A stretch of 64,000 nucleotides of DNA from Balaenoptera acutorostrata (Eukaryota > Chordata > Mammalia > Artiodactyla > Balaenopteridae), in the NCBI RefSeq assembly GCF_949987535.1, contig NC_080068.1, positions 78,269,254 to 78,333,253 on the forward strand. The letters are read 5' to 3'. Each line of letters opens with the position of its first letter. The stretch's first letter is position 1. The translations under genes and the position numbers were made by a program. The notes under the pieces were generated by a model, which ran no database searches, was not told the DNA's origin, and saw nothing but the letters and a program-made list of their open reading frames with translations. Shown piece after piece: positions 45,761 through 57,759 of this stretch.

Positions 45761-47127
45761 TTTGTTCCCTCCAACACTAAACATGGTTGATAGGCCCGTA
45801 TTAACTGTGGAAGGAAGAGATTTGGCCTGCATAACAAGGAAGTAGGAAGAACCCTAAATCATTCCAGTTTAGGACTTTGAGTTTCTTTTAGAAAATGGGG
45901 GGTGCCCCGCATTTATCTAAACTGAGAGGCTGAGGGATTGTCTAGCAATCAACAGTATGATGCATCTGAGCGCTCCCCTAGCAGGCAACTGCCTCTCTCC
46001 GGCCTTCCTGGCCCCAGGTGATGCCCGCCAACACTGATCTTTCCATGGGAGAGTGTAAGGGCAGCCAAGGCTCTTAGGGTTCCCACCCCTTCCTTCTTTA
46101 GATCCAGGTTCCATCTTCTGGGGACCTCCATCCTTCCTCTCTGGAGTCTTACAGCAGCTACAAACATCGGCCAAGCTGTCCCCACTCTCCCTCGCCACAG
46201 GAATGCAGCCTTCTCAGCAAAGGTGATGGAGGCCCTTAGTCCTCCAGATGACTGAGGGTAGAGGAGGGTCCCACGTAAAATCTCCAGAGACGCACTGGCT
46301 TCCTCAACAGGGTTATATATCCTTGTGACTCCATTCCACACAGTTATACCCACAATCAAAAGCAACACCAAACCTTGCATTTGCAAGAAATATGACCTTT
46401 CCTGAGCTAATTTTTAGCCACCCTTCTTTCTTGGCTTGTTCTACTTTGTTTGGCAAAAATCTTCTTTAATGATTAACCAAACACGAGGCTTAAATAGGCC
46501 TTAGTCATTCTGAGGCAGGTAAGACAAGTTGCTGGAGCCCAATTTTTTCTGAGATGACCTTGCTGGGGGCGCTGGGTCAAGACATTTTGAGCTCATGGTA
46601 CCATGATAACATTGGGTCATGCCAGTTGCGTTCTGCTGGGATTTTTCCTCTCCTTTCTCAGGACTTTTATTCCAAACTGTGGTGGCACCAGGGAATGGTA
46701 TTTCTATCAGCTTCACCCCCACCCCAATTCAAACATGGCCATTGACACTTTCTCAGTCATACAAAGTCGTATACAAACTCAGCTTCCCAACAGGCACCTA
46801 ATCTCCCCTTTCCATATAAGATGCTCTTCTAAGAGGAGAAATTCTGGAAATGCAACTGATTCTAAATGTGCTCGAGCATTTATAGAAGGAAGCATTTTGA
46901 ACATGAGACAATAGCAAAAATTACCTATTTAGCATAATTTCCTAACCCCTAAGTACAGATATCTAAACCATCAAGTGCCCAGTCAAAGCCTGCCCTCTAT
47001 TTCTCTTTCTTGTTTGTCATTTTCCTTGTGTTTGGGAATAATGTTAAAGCCTTAGAGGGTGATCACTCAGCTGGAGAGAAAAGGAATTGTTGACAGTAAC
47101 TTACTATATGTCAAGTAGTTTACATGG
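45761..47127. other. No supported gene
   Basis: A 145-residue reverse frame (45949-46386) and others here show no domain, splice context or conservation signal that I can judge by eye. No repeat identified. Confidence 0.4.
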
Positions 47128-47365
47128 ATTTTTTTAAAAACTTTTTATTAAAAAATAATATAGATGGAGAATTATGCGCATATCGTATATAGCTTGATAA
47201 ATTTTCACAAACTGAGCACCTCCATGTAACCAGCATCCAGATGAAAAATATGACCAGCATGCCAGAAGCTTCTCTGTGGCCCTTCCTAGTCGCTACGTCC
47301 TCACCAAGAAGTCACCATTCTGACTTCTAACAGTGTAGATTAGTTTTGCCTGGGTCATTTTTTCA
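47128..47365 (-). repeat. Old L1-type 3' end, antisense
   Basis: aaaactttttattaaaaaataatatagatgg, tagcttgataaattttcacaaactgagcacc and catgtaaccagcatccagatgaaa match a common old mammalian L1 3' region in reverse. Confidence 0.65.
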
Positions 47366-47369
47366 TACC

Positions 47370-47520
47370 TGAGATAGCTACTACTATTATCCCCATTTTA
47401 CAGATAAAAAGCAAGCAGGCAGAGGGAGATTCAATAACTTTCCCCAAGACCACATAGCTGCTAAGTAAAAGAGTCTGAATCTGAACCTGGATCGTCTAAC
47501 TCCAGGGCTGGGGATGCGGT
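47370..47520 (-). repeat. MIR SINE, antisense
   Basis: ctactattatccccattttacagataaaaagc ... accacatagctgctaagtaaaagagtctgaatctgaacctgg is reverse MIR. Confidence 0.8.
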
Positions 47521-48179
47521 AGGGAAGTGTAATGATAATTCATCCATTTTGCGAGGACCTAAAGTCATTTGTTTATTCTAGAAGCTACACTGATCTCCTA
47601 ACTGAGTCACCTGACCACAAAGGTCATTGGAAAAGAGAGATTAAAAATCAGCACGTACGGCAGAACATGGGGCACAAAACCTTCTGGAGCCCCCAGGCCC
47701 TGTAGGATTACCTTTCTATGTTCATTTTTCCCTGGTGGTTTCCAAATCCCTCGCACCTTAACACCCCCTGTTATCAAACTTCACTCTCAGTAAGGGAAGG
47801 AATGAACCAATTCACACTGAGGTAGGTAACGCATTTTCACTAAGGGCAGATCCCTTGTTCAATAAACTGAGGAGCAAAGTTCTAATTTTGGAACTTAAGG
47901 CCATACCCAGTTAAATAAAGAGATTAACTTCAAGGGTCCGGAGGCCCTCCACCTGCCCATGACACTGTACCACAAAGGCAGCCCAGTCTAGGGAGCTCGG
48001 TGTAGGAATTCTGAGTTGCTAGGGGCCAAAGAATTAGACCCCTGGAGAGTCCATTGAACAAGGTTAAGGAGCAGTGTCCCAGATATGAGACAAACTGAAT
48101 AAAATTCTGGAAAGACATTCCAGTCAAGGAATTTCCTTTATTCTAAAACGCTACTCGTAATTTTAGCTTATTTTCGAAC
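47521..48179. other. No gene recognised
   Basis: No open frame of note and no repeat family identified. Confidence 0.4.
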
Positions 48180-48665
48180 AGCATTTCACTATCCACAGAA
48201 GGCTTTCGTCAGGCCTATCTCATCTGAGCCTCGTGACAGTCTGTAAGATAGTTATGAAAGACATTCTTCTTTCTCTCCTCCTCCTCTTTCATTCATCTAT
48301 TAAGAAATGTTTTTTGAGCATCTACTGTGTGCCAGGCTTTGTGGTGGAGCCTAAAAATACAGTGGTGAGCATTATCTCCATTTTATCAAGGAAGAAATTG
48401 AGGCTTAAAGAGGATAAATGACTTGCCCAAGATCACAACGATACTCTAAATTAAATAATATGATGTGACCTTTCACCCTGCACCAGACTTTTAAATGCAG
48501 TGTCTCATTAAATCCTCACAACAACTCTACGGGGCAGTTACTATTATTTTACCTCCCATTTTACAAATAAAGTAACTGAAGGTCAGAGAGGTGATTTGAC
48601 TGCCCAAGCTCTCACAGCTGTGTAGGTGGAAGAGCCAGCATTCGGATCCTCATTGGTCTGATTCC
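48180..48665. repeat. L2-like and antisense MIR fragments
   Basis: L2-like gagcatctactgtgtgccaggctttgtgg (about 48280-48350) runs into a MIR-like tail (aaattgaggcttaaagaggataaatgacttgcccaag). A second reverse MIR follows at about 48465-48665 (ctcattaaatcctcacaacaactctacgg ... ctcacagctgtgtaggtggaagagcc). Confidence 0.65.
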
Positions 48666-48969
48666 AGAAATGAGAGCTTAAGTATTACCTTGTAGATTCA
48701 ACCGCCGGTGATATCACTGACCCATCTGGGCCCTAAATAGAACTCATGAGAGTTTTGACTCTGACGCGAATAGTAGGGTAAGAGCTCTGTGGTTCTGTGG
48801 GAGGCTGTACAATGACCTGGTTGGCTCAGCATAAGCCCTACTTCTTGGGTTAAACAGACATTTCTGTGCATCTCTTACAGAATAGCCTTTTCACCCAAAT
48901 GTTAAATATATCCATTCAAACAGAACTAGAAATAAAGTCCTTGAAATCTGAAGTTTTAAAAAACATGCC

Positions 48970-49166
48970 ACAAACTAATAAAGATGTATTGTATAGCACA
49001 GGGAACTCTCTACTCAATACACTGTAATGACCTATATGGAAAAAGAATCTAAAAAAAGAGTGGATATATGTATATGTATACTTGATTCACTTTGCTGTAC
49101 ACCTGAAATTAATACAACATTGTAAATCAACTATACACCAATAAAAATTTTTTTAAAAAGAATAAA
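48970..49166 (+). mobile_element. 5'-truncated L1 3' end, sense
   Basis: gatgtattgtatagcacagggaactc ... cctatatggaaaaagaatc ... tgtaaatcaactatacaccaataaaaat, an L1 3' UTR of an older cetartiodactyl subfamily. Flanked by aaaaaacatgcca (near 48957-48969) and aaaaaacatgca (near 49167-49179). Confidence 0.85.
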
Positions 49167-49554
49167 TAAAAAACATGCACAATAGCTTGATGCCTTAAAT
49201 ACACCCTGCCCTGAGTAGAGCTGGATATGCCAGAGATGGAAGGGAGATTAACCACTGAAGGCTTCACTTCCACTTTTCAGAATGCTCCCCCTAGTAACCT
49301 GAGTGTTTCTATACCTTCCTTTCCCACAAAGTTAGTCCCATCATGGGCAATCACTCGAGGAGTGTCTGGCTCCTTGTGTTTTGAGGATCCAGAGAGCAGA
49401 GACAGTGCCCCACTTTCTCTGTGCAGCACCAGCAGCATCTAGAACCATGTGGCAACCTAGAACATTGGTGCTGGCAGCCTCCACATGGGCCTCCCTGCCT
49501 CCGTTCTTGCCGCCCTTCCGCTTGTGCTCAACATTATAGCCAGTGATCTTCCTA

Positions 49555-49700
49555 AAATCAAATCTGAATGCCACTCACATCAAAAATCTTCAGCAGCATC
49601 CCACTGCTGACAGTATAAAGTTCAGACACTAGCTTAAAACATAACAGGCCCTTTATAATCGGGCCTCTGTGTCTCTCTAGCATTATCTCCTGCTGGCTGC
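49555..49700 (+). repeat. L2 fragment, sense
   Basis: aaaatcttcagcagcatcccactgctgacagtataaagttcagac ... aacaggccctttataatcgggcctc ... cattatctcctgc matches the L2 3' half order. Confidence 0.7.
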
Positions 49701-49821
49701 ACATGGTCAGAACTGATATTCAGACAGTATGTACCACCAGTATCCCTGTGATTAACCAGAGCCTGTGCTGGTTACTGAAGATTCTATGTTCCTTTCACCT
49801 GGTTACCATTTTCTCCAATTA

Positions 49822-50140
49822 CAGACCCGACCTAATTTTATTGTGCTTCACTTTACTGAGCTTTGCAGATACTGAGCTTTTTTTACAAATTGGAGGTTTG
49901 TGGCAATACTGCATCAAGCAAGTCTATCGGTGTCATTTTTCCAACAGCATTATTTTTAAATTAAGGTATGTAGATTGTTTGTTTAGACTTAATGCTATTG
50001 GAGACTTAACAGACTACAGTGTAGTGTAAACATAACTCTTATGTGCATTGGGAAACCAAAAAAATTCGTGTGACTTGTTTCATTGTGATACCTTTGTTAC
50101 TGCGGTGGCCTGAAACTACAGTATCTCTGAGGTGAGTCTG
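49822..50140 (+). mobile_element. Tigger1-like (pogo/mariner) DNA transposon, internally deleted
   Basis: Left end cagacccgacctaattttattgtgcttc, then ggtttgtggcaatactgcatcaagcaagtctatcgg, a jump to ttaaattaaggtatgtagattg ... aacagactacagtgtagtgtaaacataac and the right end ctacagtatctctgaggtgagtctg. About 320 bp, so the transposase body is gone; the junction lies near 49950-49960. An ancient, inactive copy. Confidence 0.88.
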
Positions 50141-50562
50141 CATACCAAACCATCTGCAGCTCCTGTAAGAAGGTTCTGTCCCTCTAGTAGTGCCCACCCA
50201 ACAAACTTCCACTCATTTATCAAACATTTATTGAGCACGTCCTATATACTAAGTATTGTGCTAGGCATTCAGGGTAGGGACTCCAGCTCTCAAGAAAATG
50301 CTGGTCTAGTGGGAAAACAGAAAAGTTAAGAGATAGTTATAAAATAGCAGGAGAAGTGTTAGGACTGAGAGAAACTTCAGTGTTTGAAGAGAACAGAGAA
50401 GGGGCACTTAACCCAGACTCAGGGTTTAGGGAGCTTTTCCTGGAGAGGGGAGATTTCTGCTGGGGTTCTGAAGGCTGAGAAGGGACAGAAGGAATCTTGA
50501 TAAAGTAAGAGATGAATCTGTAAATAGTACAAAAGAAGTAAAGCCTAAAATGAGAGTTGAGG

Positions 50563-50777
50563 GGACGTCCCTGGTGGTCCAGTGGTTAAGAATCCGCCTT
50601 CCAATGCAGGGGCGCAGGTTCGATTCCTGGTCGGAGAACTAAGATCCTACATGCCGCGGGGCAACTAAGCCTGTGTGCCACTACTGAGCTCACGTGCCTC
50701 AACTAGAGAGAAGCCCGCGAGCCGCAACTAAGACCCAAAGCAGCCAAAAATAAATAAATAAAATAAATAATAAAAAA
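50563..50777 (+). mobile_element. CHR-type SINE, sense
   Basis: ggacgtccctggtggtccagtggttaagaatcc ... gcaggttcgattcctggtcggagaactaag ... gcagccaaaaataaataaat. TSD aaaatgagagttgagg (50547-50562) / aaaatgagaggtgagg (50778-50793), one mismatch. Confidence 0.94.
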
Positions 50778-50812
50778 AAAATGAGAGGTGAGGCTAGTGA
50801 TGTGAGGTTGAG

Positions 50813-50814
<2 letters not shown>

Positions 50815-50866
<52 letters not shown>
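50815..50866. repeat. (GT)n microsatellite, about 25 units
   Basis: An essentially pure GT run of about 50 bases, the longest simple repeat in the window and probably polymorphic. Confidence 0.95.
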
Positions 50867-50867
<1 letters not shown>

Positions 50868-51000
50868 GTGGACCATTCAGGTGTGAGATTCCATCCTGAC
50901 CACAGTGGGGAGCCAATAATTGATTTTCTTCAGGGAAGTGACTTGATTAGAATTGCATGTTAGAATGTTCTGGCCAGAGCATAGAGAGCAAGCTGGAAGG

Positions 51001-52161
51001 GAAGGATGAAAGGAAGGGAGACCAGTTAGGAGTCTGTTGCAGGAAACAGATGAGAGATGTTAGTGGGCTGGACTAAGGCACTAGCAAAGGGGTTAGAGAT
51101 GGAATGGACTCAAGAGGTGTTAGTAACTAAAAGTCAATAAACACTGGTGACTAGTTAAAGATGGGGCAAAAGGAAATGAAGACTTTTGAATGAAGTCAGA
51201 CCACTGAGCATTGTCATGATTGTTTAACTAAGAGCACACGTGTATCAGCCAATTGTCACTCTGATTGATCAGCAACCATTCTGAGTGGTGGATTCTGTGT
51301 CATATCAACAGGAAAGGAGAAAAAGGAGGCAAAATGTAGGAGAAAGGACAGGAGGTCAGTGGCAAAAATCCCAGTCCAGAGTCAAAAAAACTCGGCAAAT
51401 ATTTTTAAAATATTTTGGTGCAGAGGAGCAAGATGAGATAATCCAAAATCCGGTGGGACCCCAGACTTGTTCAAAGAGAGTCAAAGAACACTGCAGCCCG
51501 TGCTCTCTTTCCCTATCACATCCAACATGGCAGGGAGAGGCAGAATGATGTGTCAAAGGCAGGTGGATATGCCTGAGATAGTGCTACTAATTCTGGGTTC
51601 TCCATCGTCTTACCGTGATGTGTTCCCACATGCTCCCACCACCCTACTGCCAGCATGCCTCACCTGCCCAGGGGAAAAGGAAACAAAAACAGTTACCCAC
51701 AGAAAACATTGCTATGGATACCCAAGGCAGGGCTTCTGCAGAGGATGTGACTGAAATTCAAAGGGTCTGCAGGTCCTGCGCCATCGAAAGCTCTTGTGAG
51801 CTAGATATAGCTCAACTCCCTGTGCATGGCCAAGAAAGCCAATCACACTTTACTGCCGCAGACGTCATTGATTGGCACCAGGACTAAACACTCAGGGATC
51901 AGGTTAAATCACCTCACCACATTAGAAACCAGCAAAGACCCATTGACCAGCATGAAGATCCAGAGCTTCTTATCTCCTGCCATGACATTATAGGAGCTCC
52001 TTGAAAACAAAGAGCCATTTTGAAGGAAAAGGAGTGAGAGCAGAGAAAGAGCTCTGGCAGGGAGATGAACTTTAAATTGATTGAATATTTACTTAAAAGA
52101 GACTTTTTTTATCAAAAAGAAATTATTGTAAACCAAAAGAGCTTGAGATATCTTTAATTGC
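51001..52161. other. No gene recognised
   Basis: Short frames only (87-95 residues), with no family features. No repeat family could be identified with confidence. Confidence 0.4.
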
Positions 52162-52174
52162 AAGACCAAGTATT

Positions 52175-52516
52175 TTTTTAAATTATTTTATTGAAGTATA
52201 GTTGATTTACAATATTGTGTTAATTTCTGCTTTACAGTGAAGTGATTTAGATAGATAGATAGATAGACAGATAGATGATAGATATGCATTCTTTTTCATA
52301 TTCTTTTCCATTATGGTTTGCCACAGGATATTGAATATAGTTCCCTGTGCCATACAGTAGGACGTTGTTGCTTATCCATTCTCTATATAATAGTTTGCAT
52401 CTACTAACCCCAAACTCCCAGTTCATCCCTCTCCCACCCCACCTCCCCCGTGGCAACCACAAGTCTGTTCTCTTTGTCTGTGAGTCTGTTTCTGTTTCGT
52501 AGATAAGTTCATTTGT
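52175..52516 (-). mobile_element. L1 3' end, antisense, with internal GATA repeat
   Basis: Poly-T, ttattgaagtatagttgatttacaatattgtg ... tattgaatatagttccctgtgcc ... gcaaccacaagtctgttctctttgtctgtgag. TSD aagaccaagtatt (52162-52174) / aagactaagtatt (52517-52529). A (GATA)n run at 52249-52283 lies within it. Confidence 0.9.
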
Positions 52517-53300
52517 AAGACTAAGTATTACTGTTATTCTGGCTACCCATAAAAAAAAAGGTACACACTGCTATATAAAACAAAGAAACCCAATTTATTT
52601 TCTCCATCTGAGTGCGTATTACTAGTGAGGAAAAATGTCAATCCATCTCCTGATGGTTCCTTTGATGTGCAGAGAGTTCAGCGAACATAGCGCTAGGTCT
52701 CTCTCTGCCTCTGTTTTCTTTTCATGCCTGGAGCGGTAGTTTAACAGCTGATTGATAACTTTGGGAATAACTGGGCATTCGTGGCTATGCAATTTCCTCT
52801 TCCTCTTGTGGGGGAGCCTAAGTAGACAAGTTCCCCTCTGTTCTTCCCTCTCCTAAGTCCTCCCAAACCCAGTTTTGCCTGTGACCAGGGAGGGTAATTC
52901 TGCTGAATTTTGGGGCTCAGTTGGCAGGCGCACTTGGCTTTCATGCCAAGCTAAGTCCTCCAACATCCTCCAATCTCCTCCATCAGTAATAAACATGGTA
53001 CTCTCATCTCCATTTTTTAAATTGATGGTAAAATTAACATAATATTCACCATTTTATTTGGAAGTAGACAATTCAGTGGCTTTTATTACTTTCACAGTGT
53101 TAGGTATGTTGGGTAACTATCACCACTATATAATTCCAGAACCTTTTCATCACTGCCACACACACCCCCCAAAAAAAACCCTTACCCATTAAGCAGTCAC
53201 TCCCCATACCCTCTCACTCCAGTCCTTGGCAACAACTGATCTGCTCTCTGTCACTATGGACTTGCCTATTCTGGACATTTCCTATAAATGAAATCACATA

Positions 53301-53655
53301 GGGCTTCCCTGGTGGTGCAGTGGTTAACAATCCGCCTGCCAATGCAGGGGACATGGGTTTGAGCCCTGGTCCGGGAAGATCCCACATGCCTCGGAGCAAC
53401 TAAGCCTGTGCACCACAACTACTGAGCCTGCGCTCTAGAGCCCATGAGCCACAACTACTGAGCCCATGTGCCACAACTACTGAAGCCCACGCACCTAGAG
53501 CCCGTGCTCCACAACAAGAGAAACCATGGCAGTGAGAAGCCTGTACACTGCAACGAAGAGTAACCCCTGCTCGATGCAACTAAAAAGAAAGCCAGCACAC
53601 AGCAATGAAGACCCAATGCAGCCAAAAATAAATAAATAAATAAATTTATTTTAAA
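53301..53655 (+). mobile_element. CHR-type SINE, sense, inside the old L1
   Basis: gggcttccctggtggtgcagtggtt ... gggtttgagccctggtccgggaagatccc ... gcagccaaaaataaataaat. TSD aaatgaaatcacata (53286-53300) / aaatgaaatcatata (53656-53670). Confidence 0.95.
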
Positions 53656-54084
53656 AAATGAAATCATATAACGTGGCCACTTATGACTGGCTTTTTTCCT
53701 CTTGGCCTATTTTCAAAATTCACCCATGTTATCGCATATATTATTACTTCATTTCTTTTTATGCCATTGTATGGACATACCACATTTTATTTATCCATTC
53801 AACAGCTGATGGACATTTGTATTGTTTCTACTGTTTTGAGTATCATGAATAATGCTGCTAGGAATGTTCATGTACAAGTTTTTGTTTGAACACCTATTTT
53901 CATTTCTTTTGGGTGTGTATCTACCTAGGAGTGCAATTGCTGGGTCATAAAGTAATTCTGTGTTTAACTTTTAAGGAACTGCCAAACTGTTTTGCAAGCA
54001 GCACCATTTTACATTCCCACAAGCAGTGCATGAGGGTTCCAATTTCTCCATATTCTTGCCAAGGCTGAGTTTTTTTCCTCTTTC

Positions 54085-54181
54085 CTTTTCTTTTTTTTTT
54101 TCCCCAGCCATACCAGGGATCGAATCCACGCCCCTCTGTGGAAGTGCAGAGTCCCAACCACTGGACTGCCAGGGAAGTCCC
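54085..54181 (-). mobile_element. Short CHR-type SINE, antisense
   Basis: T-run, ccagccataccagggatcgaatccacgcccc ... caaccactggactgccagggaagtccct: a head-only copy of about 100 bp. TSD not resolved because of surrounding T-runs. Confidence 0.85.
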
Positions 54182-54470
54182 TCTTTTTTTTTTTTATTAG
54201 AGCCATCCTAGTGGGTTTGAAGGGGTATATAGAGTGGTTTTGATTTGTGTTTTCCTAATGACTAATGATGTTAATAATGTTTTTGTGTGCTTATTGGCCA
54301 CTTACATAAATTCTTTGGAGAAACATTAAGTCCTTTGCTCATTTTTAATTGGGTTGCCTTTTTGTTGTTGAGTTGTAGAAGTTCTTTAAATATCCTGGAT
54401 ACCAAACCCATGTCGGATACATGATTTGCAAATATTTACTCCCATTATATGGGTTACCTTTTCATACTGT

Positions 54471-54608
54471 TTTTTTTTTAATTAAAAAAATTTTTTTTGT
54501 CCACGCAGCGTGGCTTGAGGGATCTCAATTCCCCAACCAGGGACTGAACCCAGACCACGACAATAAAAGTGTTGAATCCTAACCACTAGACCACCAGGGA
54601 ACTCTCAT
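54471..54608 (-). mobile_element. Short CHR-type SINE, antisense
   Basis: T-run, tgtccacgcagcgtggcttgaggg, caattccccaaccagggactgaacc and ccaccagggaactctc. Flanking ccttttcatactgt / gcttttcatattct looks like a worn TSD. Diverged, so probably older than the full-length copies. Confidence 0.8.
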
Positions 54609-55461
54609 GCTTTTCATATTCTTGATAGTGTTCTTTTATGACAAAAGTTTGATGAAGTCAAATTTATCTGTTTTTTTCTTTTATGCTTGTGCTTTTGGTA
54701 TCATATCTAAGAATTCATTGCCAAATCTAAAGTCATGAAGATTTTTTCCCTAAGACTTTTCTAGTTAAACTCTTACATCTTTGATCCATTGAGTTAATTT
54801 ATGCTTATGGTGTGAGATAGGGGTCCAACTTAATTCTTTGGATATTTTGTTGTCCCAACACAATTTATTGCAAAAACTGTTCTTTCCCTATTGAATTGTC
54901 TTGGCACCCTTGTCAAAAATCAGTTCACTATAGAGGTATGGGTTTGTTTCTAAACTCTCAATTCTATTCCATTAGCCTACGTCTATCCTTAATGTCAGCA
55001 CCAGTCTTAATTACCTCAGTCTTGTAGTAAGTTTTGAAATTGGAAAGAGTGGCTCCTTCAGCTTTGTTCTTCTATTTCAAGATTGTTTTGACTATTTGGA
55101 GTCCCTTGCAATTCCATATGAACTTTAGGGTTGGCTTTTCCATTTCTGAAAAAACAAAAGTTGTTGGGATTTTGATAAGAACTGCACTGGATCTGTAGAT
55201 CACTTTGCAGAGTATTGCCATCCTAACAAAATTAAGTCTCCCGATTCATGAACACAGGATGTCTTTCCATTTATTTAGGTCTTCTTTAATCTATTTCAGC
55301 AATGTTTTATTTATTTTCAGTATACAAGTCTTAGTTAAATTTATTTCTAAGTAGTTCAATCTTTTTGATGCCATTGTAAATGGAATCGTTTATTTCCTTT
55401 TTGGATTGTTCATTGCTAGTATGTTGAAATACATTTGACTTTTGTATGTTTTAAGTATCCA

Positions 55462-55613
55462 TTTTTTTATTGAAGTAAGTTGATTTACAATATTATATTA
55501 GTTCCAGGTGTACAGCATAGTGATTCAGTATTTTTACAGTTTATACTCCATTAAAAGTTACTACAAGATAATGGCTGCTATAACCTGTGCTATACAATAT
55601 ATCCTTGTTGCTT
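55462..55613 (-). mobile_element. L1 3' end fragment, antisense, nested in the old L1
   Basis: T-run, attgaagtaagttgatttacaatattatattagttcc ... aacctgtgctatacaatatatccttgttgc. Flanked by ttttaagtatccattttt (near 55449) and tttttagtatccatttt (near 55614), a probable TSD. Confidence 0.8.
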
Positions 55614-55660
55614 ATTTTTAGTATCCATTTTAACTCCCTTGTGTCTTTTCTTAGTTTATT

Positions 55661-56569
55661 TAGAACATGAAAGGGGAAAAGAAATGCTATTTATTGGGAC
55701 CCTTTCAGAAACCAACACTTGATACAGGTGCATTTGGTAGCTGAGGACAGAAAGAGTGTGCACGCTGACAAAGGAGGGGTCAAGAATGGTACTTTGGTGA
55801 ATACCAATGATTAGGGAGCAGTTAGGAGGCAACTCACCCATATAGGAGTCTAAGGAGCCATAGTCAGAGAAATGGGAGAAAAATTACATGTTTCATCATT
55901 TATTGTTGCGTAATATGTAAAAGTCCACCACAAAGCTTAAAGGCTTGAAATAACAATTAGTTCAGCTTTGCTTTTCCTTATTTCAGATACTAGGCTTCAG
56001 TCTGGTATTTGACAAAATAGTTTTGCCCAATATAAAATAAGTCTGGAGAACCCTAAATTAGATTTATGTGTTCTTTTAGCCCCAAGATATAAAGATTTGT
56101 TGTCTGTGATGAGGAGGTAACGAGCTAGGGCAGTGGCTTGCTAGTAAATGTTTAACAACTGGCTCTCTGGAAAGAAAAAGCCCTGATTTGTAGCCTTTGC
56201 CAATTTCCATGGTCCAAGTAGTCCCACCATGGCTGATTTCAAGGTGCTATCACCAAACACCAACTTGGGAAGAGAGTGCGATAGTCTTGCATTATTAGGT
56301 ATTTCCACCGTACAGATAAAACAGGTGCAAATAACCTTAACAGCATAGATAATAGTGGCAAGTTTTAAGTATTTATCACCTTTGTTTTTACTATAATTTA
56401 TGTTATTATAAGTTTATATACTTTGTTTTTTCAATAATGGCTGTGTTTAACAATTGGCTCACAAAATTCCTGAAAATTAAAGAATCATCTCTCATGAGCT
56501 AACACAAGTCAGCTTCATCCTGGGCTGTAGGCACACTTTGAGCTAAGGGACACATGTCCTTGCATAGAC
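55661..56569. other. No gene recognised
   Basis: Single-copy-looking sequence without a supportable feature. Confidence 0.4.
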
Positions 56570-56770
56570 ACGAGAGCATGGCCATGAGGTCAGACAGACC
56601 TCTCTCAGACTTTCTCCTTATGAGAATTTGGGAAAGTCACTAAATCTCAGTTTCTTCACCAATAAAATGGGATGATAGTATTTCTTTCTCAAGGTTGTTA
56701 TAAAGATGAGAGGTAAATATACAGAGTCTGAGCCATAAGAGGTGTTCAAAAATCCTAGTTTAATATTATT
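56570..56770 (+). repeat. MIR SINE
   Basis: gcatggccatgaggtcagacagacc ... atttgggaaagtcactaaatctcagtttcttcaccaataaaatgg ... gtctgagccataagaggtgttc is a sense MIR. Confidence 0.75.
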
Positions 56771-57759
56771 TTCCATAGCTTTAAGCATAGCATCATTTTG
56801 TGTGTGTGTGGAGGGGGTGGAGTTTAAAAGAAAAGACAATTGAGAGTTACCCAGGGTATAACTGGGAGATACCAAGTCCCACACTAGGCATAACATTTGT
56901 GTGAAGACACAGATCCAAGTAAGTTTCACTTATTATACACTTGTCATGGGCAGAGACTTGGAAATCTTGCCTCTGGGAGTTTGAGAAGGAGGGGAAGCAG
57001 AGTATCAGGCTCATGGCAACCCTAGAAATTGGGGAATCAGAATGTGATTATGTGTCTCCCTACAAGGTCTTCCTGGCTCCCCAAATATATTCCTGACAGA
57101 CTGCTCAGGAACTTGACTGTTCTACCCTTTAAGTTTCAGATGTGTTACCTAAAGGGAGGGAGGCTTTGCCCTGAGCGCGTCATAGGGATCAGCTTCTCAG
57201 TCAGCCTGGGGGGCAGAGAGCAGGGCCTCAGAGAGATGTCACCTGGGGCAGGTACGTTATGGGGCAGAGGGGGGAGGACTGGGCAAAGCTCCTGGCCTGG
57301 AGCAGGGCTTTGCAGGGGACTGTTGGGACGTGAAGGAAGGAAAGAAACCTCGCAGCAGGGAGAGGGAAGGGTCAAGAGGAGGCACAAAACCAGTTCTGCC
57401 CCACCTCCCAGACCTGCCCACAGACTCTGATTTCACACCACCCCGTGAGAAAGCTAACATCCTCTTTGCTTTTCTGTGTCCTCAGCTGCAAATACCAGGG
57501 ATACACTTAATCAGGAAGTAAATGCACAGTGGCTGGCACTTGATCCCGTTTGTCAACATTTCGCAGCCTCTTTGGAGAGGCCTGTGGAAAGATGAGCTGA
57601 AAGGTATAATCCTTTTGCCCTGGGGAGGCCAGGTTCTTTGCTTGTTTTTTGCACCCTGGTATACTGGTCACTTATGAAACAGCAGTTGCAAACTGTCGAT
57701 CATGTTTTAAGTATGGAAAATCCAGCATTCTGACAATCCCACCAAAACAGGTTATTTCA
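56771..57759. other. No supported gene
   Basis: A GC-richer stretch (57140-57420) gives overlapping frames on both strands (for example 133 residues at 57029-57430). They look like composition effects and show no domain. Confidence 0.4.

Larger units (their letters stand above)
50205..51000. repeat. L2 fragment interrupted by a SINE and a GT repeat
   Basis: ttcatttatcaaacatttattgagcacgtcctatatactaagtattgtgctaggcattcaggg ... ttttcctggagaggggag ... (SINE) ... gtgggg...ttttcttcagggaagtgacttgatt ... agcaagctggaaggg fits one L2 with later insertions at 50563 and a repeat at 50815. Confidence 0.65.
53015..55660 (-). mobile_element. Large old L1 fragment, antisense, broken by four later insertions
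   Basis: From the 3' UTR (ggtaaaattaacataatattcaccatttt; ttggcaacaactgatctgctctc) through the reverse ORF2 region (tatctacctaggagtgcaattgctgggtc; ggcttttccatttctg; gatctgtagatcactttgcagagtattgcc). Interrupted by SINEs at 53301-53655, about 54085-54181 and 54471-54608 and by a younger L1 end at 55462-55613. Not coding. Confidence 0.88.

Noticed and set aside
50815..50866. Possible CRISPR-like or other array from regular repeats
   Set aside because: It is a dinucleotide microsatellite; no spaced direct repeats of any CRISPR type exist in the window.
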